From the NCBI GenBank assembly GCA_958510825.1, contig OY294044.1, positions 97,884,426-97,948,425 of the forward strand: a stretch of 64,000 nt of DNA. The letters run 5' to 3'. Below, in pieces: positions 42,786 to 54,170 of the stretch (position 1 is the stretch's first letter; each line of letters begins with the position of its first letter). Under the pieces are notes generated by a model. It had not been told where the DNA came from and did not search any database. It worked only from the letters and a program-made list of their open reading frames with translations. This stretch comes from Brachypterus glaber (taxonomy: Eukaryota; Arthropoda; Insecta; Coleoptera; Kateretidae). A program made the translations under genes and the position numbers.

Positions 42786-43570
42786 TAATACATTACTTTT
42801 TTACTACTGGCAGAATTATTCTTATAATTTAAACATTTTTTATCAATAACTAACGTATTTTCTGGATCTTAATTAGCTGCAAAGAAAAGTAAGCTTTGAA
42901 ATCGCCATTATTAAAAACAAATGAATACATTAATTTATTTACTAAAAGTACATATTTAATAAATATCGTGTTATTGTCCATTATAATTAATTAATTTATA
43001 ATGTTTCCCATGTTATTTTTTTATCCAATGGCCAAAATATTGTTGAATTTTTTCCATCGAAGATTATTAAGTAAAGTCATGTTTTTGCAATTCCAGGAAA
43101 ATCAAGTGACAGTTATCAGTTGTTTATAAAATTAACTTCTACTAGAACATGCTTTTAGTGCATGCGCCTTCGCCAAATTTGTAAAAAAAATAAGCCAAGC
43201 CATAATTTAGGTCATTTTACAGGATATGATGCGAAAAATTGCAATTTTTTTATTTTTTCCTTTTTTTTTTTTGGGACCCAAAGCTTAAATTATTCTATTT
43301 GGTGTAATAAGTAACTAAGTAAAATTTTATCCAAAAATTGCAACATTTAGAGGTGGCTTAAAGCGACTAAAAGTGAGCGAATATAATTTAAAAAAACAAT
43401 TTTTTGCATAGGATGACAATTATATGCAGAAAAATGGATATTATTATAGTTTGTATGAATTTATAGTAAAAATCTGCAATATATTTATAATAATAAAAAT
43501 AATAACGCTTTGACCTATTGATAACAGTCAGGAAAGCTTCGGTCAGGCAAAAAGAATTAAATGTTTTTTA
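42786..43570. other. AT-rich stretch without recognised gene
   Basis: No coding or bounded repeat structure was recognised. Confidence 0.4.
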
Positions 43571-43572
43571 TA

Positions 43573-45894
43573 CAGGGTGTCCCTGAATTGCTTGGCCAAA
43601 CTTTACATACGGGATGAATGGCTCAAAACTGTTAAAAAAGTTCCTATAAACATATATCCTAAAACGACTATTAAGGGAGCTACGCCCCTTCAAATGGGGT
43701 TCCAAAAATTCGATTTTTATTTAAGAACTCAGGAACCCTTCGTGTTATATCAACGAGATATTGCATGTAATATATTATTAATAGGGCCTATCAAGCGATG
43801 GTGTTTGCATGTAGTTACTTTAAACAGGGGCGTCCGAAATGGGGGGGCCTTATCACTTTTTTGCCCCAAACTTTTTTCTGTGCAACTTTTTTGTAGATTT
43901 ATGATAAGAATATTATTCCTCAGGTAAAGGTACATAAAAAAGGTACTCTTATTGTAATACCGTAGGATTAACCGGTTTCGAGAAAAATTCATTTGAACGT
44001 TAAGTTTCACGCTTCGAGGACGAAAAATTAAATACTAAAATATTGAAAACAAAAATTTTAATAATGCGGGTTCTAGGTACATTAAAATTAATTTGGTTTG
44101 GCTCTTAGATAAAAGTCACAAATAAGTTAGGTTAGATCTTACAGTTAATTTTTTGCGTTCTGCGTTTTGTGAATATTTCATGTCATGATTTTTTTTCTAA
44201 TGGTTATGGTCCTGGCTGCAATTCATCAGCGTCTTTGTGAGAGAGGATCTTTTAAACGAAATACTGTAGATTGTGGGGTTCAAAGAAGCACTAGAACGCC
44301 GGCAGTTGATGAAGATGTTCTCAACAGTATGTCGGTATGGAGAGTGCATGAACAGCTTTACCCATATCACTTACAGCGAGTGCAGGGTCTTATGGGAGCT
44401 GATTTTCAACCACGAATGCTATTTTGTAACTGGTTTCTACAGCAGTGTATTAATCCAAATTTCCAATCTGTAGTGCTCTTTACAGACGAAGCAACATTTA
44501 CAAGGGATGCAATTATTAATTTCCATAATGACCATCAATGGGCTGAAGAGAATCCTTATGCGATTAGGCAATCAAGGTACCAACAAACTTTCTCATGCAA
44601 CATTTGGGCTGGGATTGTTGGCGATTATTTAATTGGGCCAATGTTTTTACCAGACAGATTAAACGGGCAAAATTATAGGGAGTTTCTGGAAAATGATATA
44701 CCCCTCTTACTTGAGAACGTCCCATTGGAAACGCGCCGTCACTTATGGTTAATGCATGGGGCACCAGCCCATTTCAGTCTTCTAGCTAGGAAATACCTCA
44801 ACAATAATTATCCGGATCGTTGGATTGGCAGTAGTGGACCTGTTGCGTGGCCACCGCGTTCTCCAGATTGCAATCCTTTAGATTTTTTCTTATGGGGCCA
44901 CCTAAAAAATCTTGTTTATACAACACCGATCCTCACCTTAGAAGACCTGCGCGAACGCATAAATGAAAGTTTTCTTGTAGTCCGAAATAGCCCCGGAATT
45001 CTTGAGCGAGTTCGGCAATCAATGCTTCGAAGATGCGCAGCCTGTACTGCTAGTGAAGGAGGACATTTCGAGCAATTACTCTAACCTTGTTGTTGTTGTT
45101 GTTTTTGTTGTTTAAAAAAAAATTGCTAATTTATTCCAATTATAAAATTAATAAGTAACTTTTTAAAATGCAATGCTTGGCCAATCATTTCAGGGACACA
45201 AAATTACAACAAAAGGATAAGCAGATCCAGGTTCAATGGATAACCAGGTTTAAGGACCATAACCATTAGAAAAAAAATCACGAAATATTCACAAAACGCA
45301 GAACGCAAAAAATTAACTGTAAGATCCTAACCTAACTTATTTGTGACTTTTATCTAAGAGCCAAACCAAATTAATTTTAATTTACCTAGAACCCGCATTA
45401 TTAAAATTTTTGTTTTCAATATTTTAGTATTTAATTTTTCGTCCTCGAAGCGTGAAACTTCACATTCAAATGAATTTTTCTCGAAACCGGTTAATCCTAC
45501 GGTATTACAATAAGAGTACCTTTTTTATGTATCTTTACCTGAGGAATAATATTCTTATCATAAATCTACAAAAAAGTTGCACAGAAAAAAGTTTGGGGCA
45601 AAAAAGTGATAAGCCCCCCCCCCATTTCGGACGCACCTGTTTAAAGTAACTACATGCAAACACCATCGCTTGATAGGCCCTATTAATAATATATTACATG
45701 CAATATCTCGTTGATATAACACAAAGGGTTCATGAGTTATTAAATAAAAATCGAATTTTTGGAACCCCATTTGAAGGGGCGTATTTCATCCCTTAATAGT
45801 CGTTTTAGGCTATATGTTTATAGGAACTTTTTTAACAGTTTTGAGCCATTCATCCCGTATGTAAAGTTTGGCCAAGCAATTCAGGGACACCCTG
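43573..45894. mobile_element. DD41D-type Tc1/mariner transposon with 640-bp inverted repeats
   Basis: Bounded by TA at 43571-43572 and 45895-45896. Termini CAGGGTGTCCCTGAATTGCT and AGCAATTCAGGGACACCCTG are exact inverted repeats. The arms run to about 44213 and from about 45253 and stay alignable throughout with few differences. Arms this long are unusual for Tc1/mariner elements. Between them lies a transposase-like frame. The arms include the first codons of that frame. Confidence 0.88.
44185..45084 (+). pseudogene. Tc1/mariner (DD41D spacing) transposase, catalytically defective
   Basis: 299 residues, open to the stop. DDE/D motifs: FTDEATF (D101), then LWLMHGAPAHF, where family members have DGAPAH, then SPDCNPLDFFLWG (D233). 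Position 191 is His (CAT, 44755-44757) instead of the second catalytic Asp; 41 residues separate it from D233, the spacing of the DD41D (rosa) group. HPYHLQRVQ-like (YPYHLQRVQGL) and the C-terminal GGHFEQLL are typical of the family. The N-terminal DNA-binding part is missing: the first ten codons come from the inverted repeat, and the linker after VDEDVLNSMS looks internally deleted. Excision activity is not expected. The start codon is arbitrary. Confidence 0.85.
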
Positions 45895-45896
45895 TA

Positions 45897-46617
45897 CAGG
45901 GTGATCCATAACTGGCATGCCAAAATTTAAGAGGTGATTCTAGATCCAAAAATATAAAAAAAGTTCCTATAAAGGTTGGTCCGGAAATGAGCCCTAAGGG
46001 ATCTAGGGCCCTTTAAAATTGTAATAAAAATAAGGTTTTTAATTAATAACTCGGGTACCGTTTAAGCTAGAGCGGCGAGCTTTTGCATGTATACTAGTAT
46101 TAATAAGGGCAATAAGTTTATGTTAATTTATTTTTTTAATTTATGCCCAGACGGACAAAATATATGAGGCTTAAAACATTTTTGCCCCAAACTTTTCTAT
46201 GTGTATGTTTTTTGGATTTGTTGTAAAAAATATAGATTTCTAGAGTAAAAATACATATAAAATATCATATAGTGTAACACTGTAGGAGCAACCGTTATCA
46301 AAAAAAATGCAATTAAGAGGAAGTAACATTTTGTGCCACCAAAAACGTTACTTTTTAAAAGGCTATTACTACTTTAATATTAAATTTAGGTGTTTTGGTG
46401 TATAATACTTTTTTGCTCAGTTTTAATTGAAGAATCACCCTGCAGCATTAAAATTTTATTGGTGCTTTTTTTTGTTCCCCATTCAATACGTCATCTTCGA
46501 AGGGCCGTAGCTCCCTTAGGGCTCATTTCCGGACCAACCTTTATAGTAACTTTTTTTCATATTTTTGGATGTAGAATCACCTCTTAAATTTCGGTACGCG
46601 AGTTCTGGAACAGGCTG
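45897..46617. mobile_element. 721-bp MITE, CAGGGTGATCC termini, sharing TA with its neighbour
   Basis: Left CAGGGTGATCCATAACTGGC; right end GTTCTGGAACAGGCTG is a diverged inverse. Arms pair well inside: TTTAAGAGGTGATTCTA/GTAGAATCACCTCTTAAAT and GGTTGGTCCGGAAATGAGCC/GGGCTCATTTCCGGACCAAC. TA is at 45895-45896 (also the right target of the DD41D transposon) and at 46618-46619. Inner blocks (GCCCCAAACTTTTCTATGTG, GTAACACTGTAGGAGCAACC) are related to the DD41D arms. No protein is encoded. Confidence 0.8.
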
Positions 46618-47166
46618 TATATTTTTTTTTTGTGATTTTTAAATGCAAGAAGCAGACATTTGCAAAAAACTGTCTCTTGGTCTCTATGTTGGTATGTATT
46701 ACTGGCAAATCGTATGAAAACCATATCTCAAAGAAGTGTTGAGATTTGAAATTTGGAATATGAGCAAAGTTTTTAGACTAAATGTTTTTATTGTGAATTT
46801 AACTGGTCAGAAGGCTAAAACTAGCGTTGCTAACTAACCTAAAAATCATTAATCCGTCAAATTATTTTGTTTTAAAAAAGTTGTGACTGGAATAAAAAGA
46901 ATAAATATAATGTTATAAAACTTTTTTAATCAATAAAATTGCTTTAAAAATAACTGAGATACATGTTGAAAAATAAGCTCGAGGCGTGCAATTTGGTGCA
47001 TCAAGGGGGTTGGAAAACATTTGAAGTTCTCTACTTGATACAGTTGAGAATTTTTTTTTAATTAAAATATGGTAATATGGTACTATAGAGTATAATGCAC
47101 TAACTGTAAGGACGTGGAACCTTCTAAACATTAAGCTTTTTGAGCCACCTCTAAATTTTAAAATTT
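46618..47166. other. AT-rich stretch without recognised gene
   Basis: No supported gene or repeat boundary. Confidence 0.4.
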
Positions 47167-47212
47167 ATTAATAAACAAATATCGGGACTAGGACTTTAAA
47201 TAAAAACACTAA

Positions 47213-47266
47213 CTTTTATGCACTAGCGACGTTTCGTCTTTAATCAAGACTTTATCAAGCTAAAAG
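47213..47266 (-). ncRNA. Hammerhead-like motif, left arm
   Basis: Mirror copy of 47568-47621 on the minus strand, with the same unusual core. Confidence 0.4.
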
Positions 47267-47567
47267 AGAGAAAAAGACCTTATGTAATAATAACATAAAA
47301 AAATATATAACTTAAAAAAAAAAATATTAAAAAAATTAAAAACGTCTACTTTTTAATCTTATGCCTAGATAATACGAAAAACATTTACCTTAGCATACTT
47401 AAAACACTACATTTAACATAAATATTATTTAAATAAACAATTACGAACAATAAACAAAACTATAGAACCGTACACGTAGACATATTTCAAATTAACTGTT
47501 TTTTTAATATTTTTTTTTTTAAGTTATATATTTTTTTATGTTATTATTACATAAGGTCTTTTTCTCT

Positions 47568-47621
47568 CTTTTAGCTTGATAAAGTCTTGATTAAAGACGA
47601 AACGTCGCTAGTGCATAAAAG
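47568..47621 (+). ncRNA. Hammerhead-like motif, right arm
   Basis: CUUUUAGC, then UUGAUAA in place of CUGANGA, one extra A, stem II GUCUU/AAGAC, GAAA (47599-47602), CGUC, then GCUAGUGCAUAAAAG. Stem I pairs AGC/GCU and CUUUU/AAAAG around an AGUGCAU bulge. Stem III would be the self-complementary ACGU, which forms only between two copies, as in dimeric Penelope-type hammerheads. Core bases 3 and 8 are U and A rather than C and G, so their tertiary pair could be kept. The extra A and the core changes make activity doubtful. Confidence 0.42.
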
Positions 47622-47667
47622 TTAGTGTTTTTATTTAAAGTCCTAGTCCCGATATTTGTTTATTAAT

Positions 47668-48294
47668 TGTATAATCAAAGGACACTAATATAATTTGATA
47701 GTTTAAAATTTATGAATATAATTTTACCCAGTTTTTTTCTACACCAAATAGAATAATTTGAGTTTTGAACCCCCCTAAAAATATAATTTTGATTTTTTTT
47801 TTTGCATCACCCTACTGCGCACTATTCTAGGTTTTTTTTAACGCTTTGTGTACCAAACCTAAACATGTATAAGCAATTCTTATAATGAAATTCCTTTGCC
47901 TTCGTTTATTTAGGTTGTTGATTTCACCTCATTCACGGGACTTTATTATGTTTGCAAAAAACACCCGCTATACAGGGTGATTAGGAAATTAGTTCATACA
48001 TTGTTTGACACACGGTTCTAAAGCTACCGATAGGATGCGGCTAAAAATTATACTTGAATATAAAATCTAAGTACGCACACGTTTACACTGAATTCGATTT
48101 AATCGGAACATTTTTTTTTGTTTTCTGTAGTTTTTTGCACCTACCTCCCCATTTTCTCTTAGTTTTTTTTTTTACCGTGTGTCAGTCTATAGCTACATGT
48201 GAGTCGAAAAATCACCTTTACAGCTAAGATGGTCCTTCAAAACTAACTAACTCCCTTAAGATCGATTTTTGGAAACAATTTTTATTGCATTATT
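47668..48294. other. Gene-free stretch; CAGGGTGATTAGG terminus at 47975
   Basis: TATACAGGGTGATTAGGAAA at about 47971 looks like a left terminus of the CAGGGTG family, but no right end was found nearby; 48690-48960 may be its other arm, separated by a LINE 3' end. Confidence 0.4.
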
Positions 48295-48299
48295 ATTAT

Positions 48300-48545
48300 T
48301 ATTATTATTTAATTTGTTAGTTAGTTTAGAACCATATTCAATTTCTGAGTTTTTGGACGAACCAACTGATTTTTTTAAATGTGTTATTTAATGTGTAATT
48401 TTTTTACCTTTTTATTTTTTTTAATTTTGTAATTTATATTTTTATTGTGTAATTTACTATTTTGTAATTTTGACAATATTTCATATTCAAAATTGTTTAT
48501 TCCAAGATACTTGAGAATGGGCTGTATTTTAATTTATGAAATAAA

Positions 48546-48576
<31 letters not shown>

Positions 48577-48590
48577 ATTTATTTAGGATT
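48300..48590 (+). mobile_element. LINE 3' end with (TTTA)n tail
   Basis: The AT-rich tract ends TTTATGAAATAAATGATTTA and a (TTTA)n tail at 48547-48590. The style matches other LINE 3' termini here. No coding part is retained. Immediately after it, GGAGAGCCCCAAATAAG resembles half of the hairpin at 54634-54680. Confidence 0.5.
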
Positions 48591-48639
48591 ATATTAGAGT
48601 CATGGAGAGCCCCAAATAAGCTTGATTTCAAATTTAAGT

Positions 48640-48970
48640 TTTAACATTTTATTGTCCTCTACGATACTACAACATCCCAATAAAACCAAAAAGTTTTGGG
48701 TAAAATAGTGATAATAATCCTCTCCCGTTTCGTTTGCTTCTATTTCTACATAAAATTAACATATAATGTTAGGCCTCATAAAAATAAATAAATCGTACGC
48801 AAAACCTCGTTGCTATAACTCAAAGAATTTCTGAGTTATTTATGAAAACCTTTTAAGGATACTTTACTTTACCAATCGTTTTGAAATTGAATCACCCTTC
48901 AAACGGAATAAGGCTATTTATAAATAACCACGTATGTAAAGAATGGATATATCTGAAAAGAAAAAATAGT
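48640..48970. repeat. Decayed arm related to DD41D inverted repeats
   Basis: Blocks AAAAAGTTTTGGGTAAAATAGTGATAA and AAAACCTCGTTGCTATAAC, then GAGTTATTTATGAAAA, parallel AAAAAGTTTGGGGC, ATCTCGTTGATATAAC and GAGTTATTAAATAAAA of 45590-45750. Confidence 0.5.
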
Positions 48971-49538
48971 TTGGGCAATTGATCAATTTATAAACAAGCG
49001 ATTGCGCTCTTATAGCTACCATTTTCCCCAAAATTTAACTGAAAAAGATGTTTTCAAGAGATTTCGAGGGGTTTGGCAAACACTGAAATTACTGTTATCA
49101 CAACTAAAACTGAAAACGTATGTCAGACAAAATAGCAGTAACAGAAGATAAGAAAATAAAATACACAAAACGTTTTGTAGACATATTTCTCTCTTAGCCC
49201 CTATCTTAAACGTGCTAGCATGACCAAAAGATGTATATCGATCGCACTGTATATTTCTAAACGTCCTACTTTAAATTTTATGTTAACTTTAAGGGATTAA
49301 ATATTTTTATATAAACAATGCATATAGCCGAACTATTCTCGCATTATTCTTATTCTCTCCTGTTATTACTAAGATATGTAAGTGGACAAGCAATTCGGTT
49401 AAAAAACAGAGTCAGATTTTTACATAAAACAAGTATTAAAATGGTAAATATACGAAAACAGCTTAAATGGTACAGGTACCTTTCGAGCTGTGTTCGCATA
49501 TTTACTGTTTTAATACTTATTTCATGTAACAGATCCCA

Positions 49539-50969
49539 GGTCTGGGTTCTGTTAACTGATTCTTACTTTACCTGATGCCTAGTTACCATCCTAATAATAA
49601 AAGTTTTCTACTACATACCGTTTTCGAGACAATTAATCTCAGACTTGTTAAAATAGACAAATTTATTAGAATTTAGACAGATTACACCATATTAGACTAG
49701 AATAGAATAGAATAAATTTTATTGCTTTAAAATGTTGTTACATATACATACATATAATTCACAGCAGACAAAACAAATGGTCAACAAAAAGTTACATTTA
49801 AAATGTTTTAAAAAGATTACATTCAATAATTTAAAAATTCATCCAAATAGTAAGGCTCACAGACCACTAAGTATTTAAAAATTAGGTTTTGGAAGGCGTT
49901 GGATCTATTCTCGTTCCTGATATGTTCAGGCAACTTCTTGAAGAAGGTAATGGCCGAATAGAACTATTTCTTTTCATAGGTTACCAACCTGTGACGTGGA
50001 AAATTAAATGTTTTTGTTCGAGTTGTATCACTGAATTTTAAGTAATTGAAATCATTAATATTTTTAAATATAAAGGTTAATACCTCAAATATGTATAGTC
50101 CTACAACTGTCAACAACACATTTTGTCAAAAAATTCCTCTACAACTTTGGTTATATTCCAAGTTTAGAATAGTTCTGGTGACCATTTTTATTTCATTTTC
50201 TCCCAGCTGTATTTGATATATGTCTTAAAGTACATTCAAATTTACAAATCGCCAGATCCTGGATCGGGTTCCTTTGGATGCTAGAAGCCGCGTAAAGGTG
50301 GTGAAATCGGATCCCCGAAAAATATATTTTTAACTTACCGAGTCGAACACATTACATTTATTACATTTATGGGTAAAAAAAAGTGGTAAAAAAGGCCTTA
50401 AAAAGTTTATTTGACATTTATGTCAACACCAATAAGTCTAAAGAATTTTCATTTAATCAAAATATCATTTCAGAAATTCTCACTTCTTTAAAAAAATTAA
50501 GTATTTAAAACTTAAAATGGCGGAACCAATATGGCGTCGAAATTTTAAAAATTTCAATATTTTTCGTCAAAAATTACTGATCAAGTATTTTTGAGGGCGC
50601 TGAAACCGAATCCGATGTTAAAAATTCAAAAATTTAAAATGACTAATCCAATATGGTATCATTTAAAAATTTTAATTTTTAGCAAGGGATTCAGCGACCT
50701 CAAAAATACTAATACTAATTTCGGCAAAAATATTGATTTTTTGAACTCCTATTTTGAATTATGAATTTGTTAACATCGGATTCTGTTTCGGCAACCTCAA
50801 AAACTATAGGATAACAATTTTTAAATATAATGTGTAATCTGTCAAAATTCTAATTCATTTGTCTATTTGTATCAATTATCTCGAAAACGGTGTGTAGTAG
50901 AAAAAAATTATTTTCAGTACAGTAACTAGGCATTAGGTAAAGTCAGAATCCGTTAATATAACCCAGGCA
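49539..50969. mobile_element. Foldback element split by a LINE 3' fragment
   Basis: Left arm 49539-49690 (TCTGGGTTCTGTTAACTGAT, TTTTCTACTACATACCGTTT) is inverted at 50820-50969 (AAACGGTGTGTAGTAGAAAA, ATCCGTTAATATAACCCAG). The interior right half (50500-50820) carries GGCGGAACCAATATGGCGTC, as in the foldback at 52929-53573. The LINE fragment 49697-50250 sits just inside the left arm and is younger. Confidence 0.65.
49697..50250 (-). pseudogene. CR1/L2-like LINE 3' fragment with (TTCTA)n tail
   Basis: Minus-strand frame 49968-49823 reads FYSAITFFKKLPEHIRNE, then SNAFQNLIFKYLV, then EPYYLDEFLNY and a stop: the C-terminal FFNKLP..IR...F...LL..YY...F signature also seen at 36.7 and 57.7 kb. The 3' UTR is about 110 bases with a TTCTA-repeat tail (49697-49712). 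It is 5' truncated; upstream coding is unclear. Confidence 0.7.
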
Positions 50970-51377
50970 CTTTAAAAAGTTTTTTATTTTGTAGAGCTGT
51001 GTAAGCGATACTAAACCAGCGTGCACAGCTGTGTTGTTCCGACAGGATAGAGCGGTGCGCTTAACTACTAATCGTCGGTTTACGGGTCTTAGTTATTACC
51101 ACTTGTCGAATTAAATTATTCAGGCAAAAATTAAAATTAAAAAAAAAACTATTTTTTTAGTTAAATATACCCTTTAAACTATAGCTACTTTATTAACCTG
51201 ACTGGCATGTCGATACTGGTTTTACATAGTGACTTACTTGGAACATGAAAAAAATATATTTTTTATGTATTTTTTATTAATTTTGTACAAAAATTGTTGT
51301 TTTTCTTTCATGTTCTATGTAAACAGAGCGTCAACATGTCAACATATAAACCGGTTAGTGAAATATGGTTTAAAGTG
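50970..51377. other. Stretch without recognised gene
   Basis: A weak inverted repeat (ACATGAAAAAAATA against TTCTTTCATGTTC) spans 51240-51320. Nothing else was recognised. Confidence 0.35.
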
Positions 51378-52322
51378 TATATTAGAGTGCCAGGTCAAAA
51401 TTAAAAAATTGATTTTTTTTGGGTCCCACTCCCTATATATGTGCATTTAGGTCAAAAACCAACCCTCAATTTTTGTAAGATTTTTAAAAAAAATATTTAG
51501 AGGTCGCGCCCAGAAGTTTTTTGATAGAGAAAATATGTTAAGCATTTTTATTATTATTTAAATATAAAAACGCTGAAATCAGGCGATTTTAGGAAGGGAA
51601 ATTATATTTGAATAATAGGGGAATATTCAAAAAAAAAACCCCTTTTACATGAAAAAATGCCGTTACCAGGGTAAAAACATTGTAAAAATTGACGTATAAA
51701 GCTTATTTATGCTATAAAAAAGGTTACTTAGAAATTTTTCTCATTGGTATTTTTTTTTAGAAATTCATTGATAAGTACCAATTAACTATTTACTTTTTTA
51801 AGAAAAAGAACAGGATGTCAAAAAAAAAATCACAAATCCCATAAAATGTAAAAAAATCACTTTATATTTGGCAAAAAAGCTTAATGATATGTACAAGTTG
51901 CTTTGAAATGTGTTTATTGTTATAACTGGGTGTTGCAGATTTCTTTTTTCAGATTTTTAAAAATAAATGTTCTACACCTTTTTTTGAAAAAAAAAACTTT
52001 AATGTATTTTATTAAATAATATAACATACTACAAGGCATTTGAAAACATAATCCGTTTTATTTTTGTAGAGGGGCATAAAAATTAAGAATATTTCTTAAT
52101 TATAATAAAACACTTTTTTGTTCCATAAAAGTCCAATATCAAAGTTTTTATATCCTTAAAAAAATAAAAACCCTAAAATTATTTTTTATTTAAAAAAGTT
52201 CGGGCCTCTAAATATTTTTTAAAAATTCTAAAAAAATTAAGGGTTGTTTTTTCACTTAAAGGAACAATTTTGAGGGGTGGGACCCAAACAATTCCGTAGG
52301 TCCTGAGTACCCTAGTGTATAT
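51378..52322. mobile_element. 945-bp foldback element, GGGTCCCACTCCC arms
   Basis: TATATTAGAGTGCCAGGTC at the left answers GACCTACGGAATT-type sequence at the right end (read inverted from 52321: TATACACTAGGGTACTCAGG). Further pairs: GGGTCCCACTCCCT/GGGGTGGGACCC, CAACCCTCAATTTTTGTAAG/AAAAAAATTAAGGGTTG, AATATTTAGAGG/CCTCTAAATATT. Non-coding. Confidence 0.7.
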
Positions 52323-52928
52323 TTATTGTAAACAATCGGTTTTGTTTTATTCTAATTTTGGTTTGACCCTGATAAATAAATGCTTCGAGTTGTGGTTATT
52401 ACTGTTGTATATATTCAAATAATTTTTGAATAATTATAATGGTGCAGTGTAAAATTATAAATATTTATTGAATCTTAAATCTTTCCATCTACCACTATGC
52501 AAAAGACCTACAAGGTTTGTTAAGACCTGCTTGTTAAACTAGTGATTAAAATTAATTCCCATTTTGTGCTGTCGGTGCTTTTAAAAATTAATTAACATTT
52601 TACAAGAAAGCTTGCTATATTTACTTAATTTTGTGCTGGCGCCGTACAAAGAGTATGTACAACTAACTTTAAATGTATTAAATTTTTAATATTATTAACT
52701 TTACAGAAGTTTTAGTCGAGCATCAGCTTAAAAGTAACTTTAATAAAAAGCAGACTGCATCCATATCAAATCTTACGTTTTTCTATTTTGCGACTCTTAT
52801 AAGCTATAATCACACGCATTTTGCGTGTTCTTATACGCCCAATGGGCGTCGCCCATAAGAAGTCTGTATTTTTTTTTCTTTTGGGTTGGCAACAGACAAA
52901 ACCTATCGCTTGACGTTTTCCGTGCAAA

Positions 52929-53573
52929 TGTCAACGTCGCACAGTGGGAATTTTCAAGGTTTTTTATTTTAAAATTCTACAATTTTAAATCGATCTCCCT
53001 ATTTTTTTTTTAATAACTTGTTAAAACTTGTACTTTCATAACCTACTGCTTCAAATTTGATTTGAGGCATAAAAATTGAGTGCTGAGAGGTTAAGTTCTC
53101 AGATTACAATTTTTTCATTTGTTTCAGAGAAGAATATTTAGGGTTTTTGAGGTTGCTACAAAATTAAAATTTAAAATGGCGTATCTAATATAGCGTCGAA
53201 TTTTTAAAGTTAGCGCGCGCCATATTAAATCAGTCATTTAAATATTCAATTTTTAACATCGGATTTGGTTTTAACGTCCTTAAAAATAATTAATCACTAA
53301 TTTTCGGCAAACAGTATTGAAAATTTTAAATTTTATTTTTTTTAGCAACCTTAAAAACCCTAAATATTCTTCTCTGAAATAAATGAAAAAATTGTAATCT
53401 GACAACTTAACCTCTCAGCACTCACATGTTATGCCTTAAATTAAATTTGTAGAATTAGGTTATGAAAGTACAAGTTTTAATGAGTTCTTTAAAAAAAAAT
53501 TAGGGAGATCGATTCAAAATTGTGGAATTTTAAAATAAAAAACCTGGAAAATTCCCACTGTGGAACATTGACA
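52929..53573. mobile_element. 645-bp foldback element, CACAGTGGGAATTTTC arms
   Basis: TGTCAACG..CACAGTGGGAATTTTC at the left is inverted at the right (GGAAAATTCCCACTGTGG, then ACATTGACA). Arms of over 200 bases include AATCGATCTCCCTA/TAGGGAGATCGATT and CTGAGAGGTTAAGTTCTCAG/CTGACAACTTAACCTCTCAG. The centre holds AAAATGGCGTATCTAATATA. A partial repeat of the right tip follows at 53574-53640. Confidence 0.8.
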
Positions 53574-53640
53574 TCGATTCAAAATTGACAGTTTTCTGGA
53601 ATATTCAAATAAAAAACCTTGGAAATTCCCACTGTCCTTC

Positions 53641-54170
53641 GCTTTAAAGTTTAATTTTCTACTTTCAGGGAAAAGAGAAGACATGACTCTAAAATATATC
53701 AAAATATCATTTGTTATTGGAATTGGCGAAAACGGTAATGTCAACCCGAAACCAAAATCCCTAAATAAGTCATCAATTTAAATGTAAGTTTTTTTTATTT
53801 TAGAGTAAAGTAAAGAAAATTGTATAAAGCACTCGTTTCATAGCACGTTTTTAGAGCACGAGTAAAAGTTTAGAAAACGAGCCGCTTGCGTATGTTATGA
53901 AACTAGTACTTTAATATACTATTATTGTAAAACCTATTATTATTAAAGCTATTTATGCAAATCTGTAACTGAAAAAAACTGTAACTAAGAATTTGATGAC
54001 ATAAAAAATGATTACAAAATTTTAGTTTCAAATTTCTCACTAAAATCAGTTACAATATTGCAAAATGGATATTCAAGAATGGTTACACTTAAAAGATCAT
54101 ATGGTCAGAAACACTCGCAGAACCATCTTTATGTTGGATATTTTTTAACTGAAGCAGTGACATTATATTG
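53641..54170. other. AT-rich stretch without recognised gene
   Basis: GCACTCGTTTCATAGCACGT near 53829 with GTTATGAAACTAGTACTTTAATATAC near 53893 is a weak inverted pair of the TAGTATATT kind. Confidence 0.4.

Larger units (their letters stand above)
47167..47667. mobile_element. 501-bp palindromic element with hammerhead-like arms
   Basis: Arms 47167-47340 and 47494-47667 are inverted with hardly a mismatch (for example AAGGTCTTTTTCTCTCTTTT against AAAAGAGAGAAAAAGACCTT). The 153-bp centre is AT-rich with a weaker AACGTCTAC/GTAGAC pair. Each arm carries GACGAAACGTCG in a hammerhead-like context. No coding sequence or certain target duplication was found. Confidence 0.75.
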
